In this document: positions 4,880-6,668 of the stretch, piece after piece
How positions within the stretch are numbered: the first letter of the stretch is position 1
Layout of the letters: every line of letters starts with the position of its first letter
NCBI GenBank assembly: GCA_022447485.1
Contig: JAKVCH010000168.1
Span: forward strand, 1 to 6,668
Source: Polyangiaceae bacterium
GTDB taxonomy: Bacteria > Myxococcota_A > Polyangia > Polyangiales > Polyangiaceae
Reading direction: 5' to 3'
DNA length: 6,668 nt
Program-made: the position numbers and the translations under genes
Notes under the pieces: generated by a model
The model's input: only the letters and a program-made list of their open reading frames with translations
Told to the model about the DNA's origin: nothing
The model's database searches: none

Positions 4880-5941
4880 ATGCCAGCCGAGCGTCTTCAG
4901 AAAATTTTAGCCCTTGCCGGGCTCGCCTCCCGTCGAGGAGCAGAGCAGTTCATTCTGGATGGTCGAGTACGAGTCGATGGAGAAGTTATCTCGGAGCTTG
5001 GTACAAAGGCAGACCCCCGAAAACAGAGAATCGAGGTAGATGGTACGCGCATCTTTACCGAACCTCTTTGCTATGGCGTCATGCATAAGCCGCGGGGGAT
5101 GTTGACCTCACTCTCCGATCCAGAAGGACGGGCGACTGCTCAGGATATTCTCAAAGAAGTGGGCGTCCGCGTCGTCCCTGTTGGTCGGTTGGATTATAAT
5201 ACCAGCGGTGTTCTGCTTTTTACGAATGATGGAGACTTTGCCGAAAAGCTTGGTCATGCACGCTCTCGCACACCAAAGGTGTATGCCGCGAAGCTTCAAT
5301 CGAGCATCACGGAAGCACAGCTGGAGAAGTGGCGTGAGTCAATTGAGATCGATGGCCAGAAGACCCGGCCTGCAGAAGTTCGTGTGTTGCGAAAAGAAGG
5401 CGAAAAGACCTGGCTTGAGATCACTCTTCAGGAAGGGCGGAATCGTCAAATTCGCCGCCTTGGGGATCACGCTGGCACCCCCGTCGTGCGCCACGCGCCC
5501 GTGAGTCAGGCGGGGGTGGCCCCGGAAGCTTTTCGTCCCGGGCAGTGGCGCTTACTGACGATTGATGAGTTAAAATCATTGAAATCAGCTTTTGGAGTCC
5601 CAGAAAAGATTCGCGGGCTATCCCAAGATGCTGATAAACTCAGGCGTGCGGCCCATCGCTCGTCAAAACGCAAGATACTTCATCCTGGTTCCCGGAAGAA
5701 GACGAAGAGGAAAGGGACAGCGAGCCCTGCATCTTCGATCAGGACGCGTTCCGGAGCCAAGTCTGGAATGGGGGCAAACTCACCGCGCTCGTCCGAAGCA
5801 AGCTCTTCCGCCAGGAAAGGCAATTCGCCCGAGCGCCGAACGAATTCAAAGCGCGGGCGCTCTTCTGAGAAAAACCAACAGCGTCCCCAGCCGGGGGGAC
5901 GCCAGCTGGGGGGACGCCCGCAAAAATCCCGCAGGTCTTAA
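4880..5941 (+). CDS. rluB: RsuA/RluB-family rRNA pseudouridine synthase with long basic C-terminal tail
   Basis: The enzyme isomerises a uridine of ribosomal RNA to pseudouridine in the cytoplasm. Numbered from the ATG at 4880 (353 residues), an S4 RNA-binding domain (about 2-50, ERLQKILALAGLASRRGAEQ) precedes the catalytic domain. That domain shows HKPRGMLTSLSDPEGR (69-84), the catalytic motif GRLDYNTSG (102-110) with D105, and EGRNRQIRRL (185-194). All core motifs are intact. Residues from about 240 form a Lys/Arg/Ser-rich tail of over 100 residues ending in GGRQLGGRPQKSRR. E. coli RluB, which modifies 23S U2605, also has a basic Gly/Arg-rich tail, so I favour RluB, but RsuA- or RluE-like specificity cannot be excluded. 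An in-frame TTG at 4832 with AGGCGG upstream would add 16 residues; I prefer the ATG because it begins the S4 domain as in the family. The gene follows lipoprotein 2 by 66 bases, with no visible terminator between, so it is probably co-transcribed. Confidence 0.93.
   Translation: MPAERLQKILALAGLASRRGAEQFILDGRVRVDGEVISELGTKADPRKQRIEVDGTRIFTEPLCYGVMHKPRGMLTSLSDPEGRATAQDILKEVGVRVVPVGRLDYNTSGVLLFTNDGDFAEKLGHARSRTPKVYAAKLQSSITEAQLEKWRESIEIDGQKTRPAEVRVLRKEGEKTWLEITLQEGRNRQIRRLGDHAGTPVVRHAPVSQAGVAPEAFRPGQWRLLTIDELKSLKSAFGVPEKIRGLSQDADKLRRAAHRSSKRKILHPGSRKKTKRKGTASPASSIRTRSGAKSGMGANSPRSSEASSSARKGNSPERRTNSKRGRSSEKNQQRPQPGGRQLGGRPQKSRRS
5870..5902 (-). terminator. Candidate intrinsic terminator for the zinc-ribbon gene, inside rluB
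   Basis: GCGTCCCC (5881-5888) and GGGGACGC (5895-5902) form a perfect 8-bp, GC-rich stem with a six-base loop. Read on the minus strand, the stem is followed by TGTTGG and then five T (5874-5870). It lies about 36 bases past the stop of the minus-strand zinc-ribbon gene, the right place for its terminator, but inside the coding end of the convergent rluB gene. The T-run begins six bases after the stem, so efficiency is uncertain. Confidence 0.4.
5888..5917 (+). repeat. Tandem 15-base repeat encoding QPGGR-QLGGR
   Basis: Two adjacent copies, CAGCCGGGGGGACGC (5888-5902) and CAGCTGGGGGGACGC (5903-5917), differ at one base and stay in frame in the rluB tail. They encode QPGGR and QLGGR. Such G-run repeats can expand or contract by slippage, changing the tail by whole five-residue units without disturbing the enzyme domain. 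Confidence 0.8.
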
Positions 5942-6405
5942 TTTTCTAAGCCGTGGATAAGAGTTTTTTCGCCATCGGCGAAGCGAATACTGAGCTTATT
6001 GCCCTCGAGTAAGGCGACGACATAACCATCGCCAAACTTCTTATGCTGTACGAGGTCGTTCTCCTTGAATACGGAGGTGACCATGTAGCGCTGTATTGGT
6101 GAACCACTTCTCACCTTCTCTTCCCAATCGGCCCGGCTCGCAGCGGCGCGGCTTGTTCCCTTGGCTTTCGTCGCTGATGTGGTTTTTTTTGCGACTCTTC
6201 GTTGTGATTTTGCTCCAGCCTCGGACTTGGGAACGCGGTAATTATGCTCTGAATCGCAGGTCATACAGACGACCCGTTTTGGGCTTGTGCCAACCATGGC
6301 GACGATCCGATGACCGAGGTCTAACTTACAGCGGGTGCACCAAGCGTCTATTTCGCTGCCGGCACTGAGAACTTTTCGGGGAAGAGGGGCTTGGGTGGAG
6401 GACAT
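5938..6405 (-). CDS. CXXC zinc-ribbon protein with C-terminal FGDG (Tudor/CarD-like) domain
   Basis: This 155-residue protein has two recognisable parts. The N-terminal part has C23-T-R-C26 and C47-M-T-C50, a four-cysteine zinc ribbon with a 20-residue gap, ending in SEHNYR (52-57). A Lys/Ala/Ser-rich basic linker follows (about 60-92). The C-terminal part (about 107-153) reads FKENDLVQHKKFGDG, a hydrophobic strand, then LSIRFADGEKTLIHGL. This resembles the small beta-barrel seen at the C-terminus of PcrA/UvrD helicases (H-x-x-FG-x-G-x-V, then a V-x-F-x-x-G-x-K-x-L strand) and more loosely CarD-type RNA polymerase-binding modules. A role at nucleic acid or RNA polymerase is inferred, not shown. 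There is no signal peptide, so it should be cytoplasmic. The ATG at 6405 follows a purine-rich stretch (GAAAGAAAGA). Its stop overlaps that of rluB at TTAA. I recall similar proteins of unknown function from myxobacteria but cannot name a family. Confidence 0.85.
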   Translation of the reverse strand: MSSTQAPLPRKVLSAGSEIDAWCTRCKLDLGHRIVAMVGTSPKRVVCMTCDSEHNYRVPKSEAGAKSQRRVAKKTTSATKAKGTSRAAASRADWEEKVRSGSPIQRYMVTSVFKENDLVQHKKFGDGYVVALLEGNKLSIRFADGEKTLIHGLEN

Positions 6406-6621
6406 TCTTTCTTTCGTATTCTGGCAGGGGAAGGGAAGAGCGCAAAGAATCTTGCCCGTCTTTCGAGTGACTGGGCAGGGGGATGCGGAGTGTGTTCAAC
6501 TTAGGCCCGGATGCAAGTAGAAATTCAACTTTGGAGCTTCCGTTTTGAGCGTTTCAGCGTCTTCGCTCCGATAGAAATATTCTAGGGACGAAAATCTTTG
6601 AATTTAGACTATGATAAGCGC
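6406..6621. other. Intergenic region between divergent genes
   Basis: I see no gene in these 216 bases. They should hold the promoter of the minus-strand zinc-ribbon gene. A weak candidate there is TTGAAT on the minus strand near 6528-6523, but no good -10 element stands at the right distance. AGTTGAA occurs twice on the minus strand (near 6529 and 6502), which may be chance. If the rightmost GTG frame is a gene, its promoter would also lie here. No strong terminator is visible. Confidence 0.4.
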
Positions 6622-6668
6622 GTGATCTCCCCAGAATTTAAAATTGAACTTTCTCTCCGTCGCTCTGA
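6622..6668 (+). CDS. Possible 5' end of a gene leaving the window
   Basis: A GTG at 6622 opens a plus-strand frame that stays open to the edge and begins M-I-S-P-E-F-K-I-E-L-S-L-R-R-S. Only 15 complete codons are visible and no clear Shine-Dalgarno precedes it. The orientation, divergent from the zinc-ribbon gene, is reasonable. The product is not recognisable. Confidence 0.25.
   Translation, partial: MISPEFKIELSLRRS

Noticed and set aside
5592..5960. A 122-residue plus-strand frame within the synthase tail
   Set aside because: It is an alternative frame of the basic low-complexity tail. The annotated frame is continuous with the catalytic domain and ends in a GGR tail like that of RluB.
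1..6668. CRISPR array, tRNA, rRNA, insertion sequence or phage genes
   Set aside because: No spaced direct repeats, cloverleaf, ribosomal RNA sequence, transposase motif or terminal inverted repeats were seen on either strand.

Overview
The window suggests a Gram-negative bacterium of the Myxococcota / former Deltaproteobacteria (myxobacteria- or Bradymonadales-like). Grounds for this are the small ribbon-helix-helix protein beginning MARKKISTTVYVTPEQ, a CXXC zinc-ribbon protein with an FGDG-type C-terminal domain, and lipoproteins built from DxNxDGxxD repeats, all of which I associate with that group. No search was possible, so the lineage is an inference. Base composition looks moderate in GC and fairly even, and I see no insertion sequence, tRNA, rRNA, CRISPR array or clear sign of recent transfer.

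Layout. (1) Positions 1-2447, minus strand: lepA (elongation factor 4), followed with a 4-base GTGA stop/start overlap by an M16 zinc peptidase that runs off the left edge. (2) 2448-2713: about 266 bases without a gene, holding a possible lepA promoter and three inverted repeats. (3) 2714-2911, minus strand: a 65-residue ribbon-helix-helix protein. (4) 2912-3194: an AT-rich divergent region with a perfect 12-bp palindrome (3077-3088). (5) 3195-5941, plus strand: two tandem paralogous lipoproteins joined by an ATGA overlap, then an RluB/RsuA-type pseudouridine synthase with a long basic tail. (6) 5938-6405, minus strand: a zinc-ribbon protein convergent with the synthase gene, the two stop codons sharing TTAA. 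(7) 6406-6668: an intergenic region, with a possible GTG-started gene leaving on the right.

How the genes may fit together. Several products concern translation and the ribosome: LepA and the pseudouridine synthase clearly, and the zinc-ribbon/FGDG protein perhaps at nucleic acid or RNA polymerase. The most distinctive element is the lipoprotein pair. Both carry DxNxDGxxD calcium-loop motifs on a strict 24-25-residue period, the one 25-residue spacing falls at the same place in both, and an LCR anchor precedes the same repeat in both. They look like an ancient tandem duplication of a secreted, probably Ca2+-binding repeat protein whose function I cannot name. The first lipoprotein has a start-codon problem: its signal peptide is far from any normal start.
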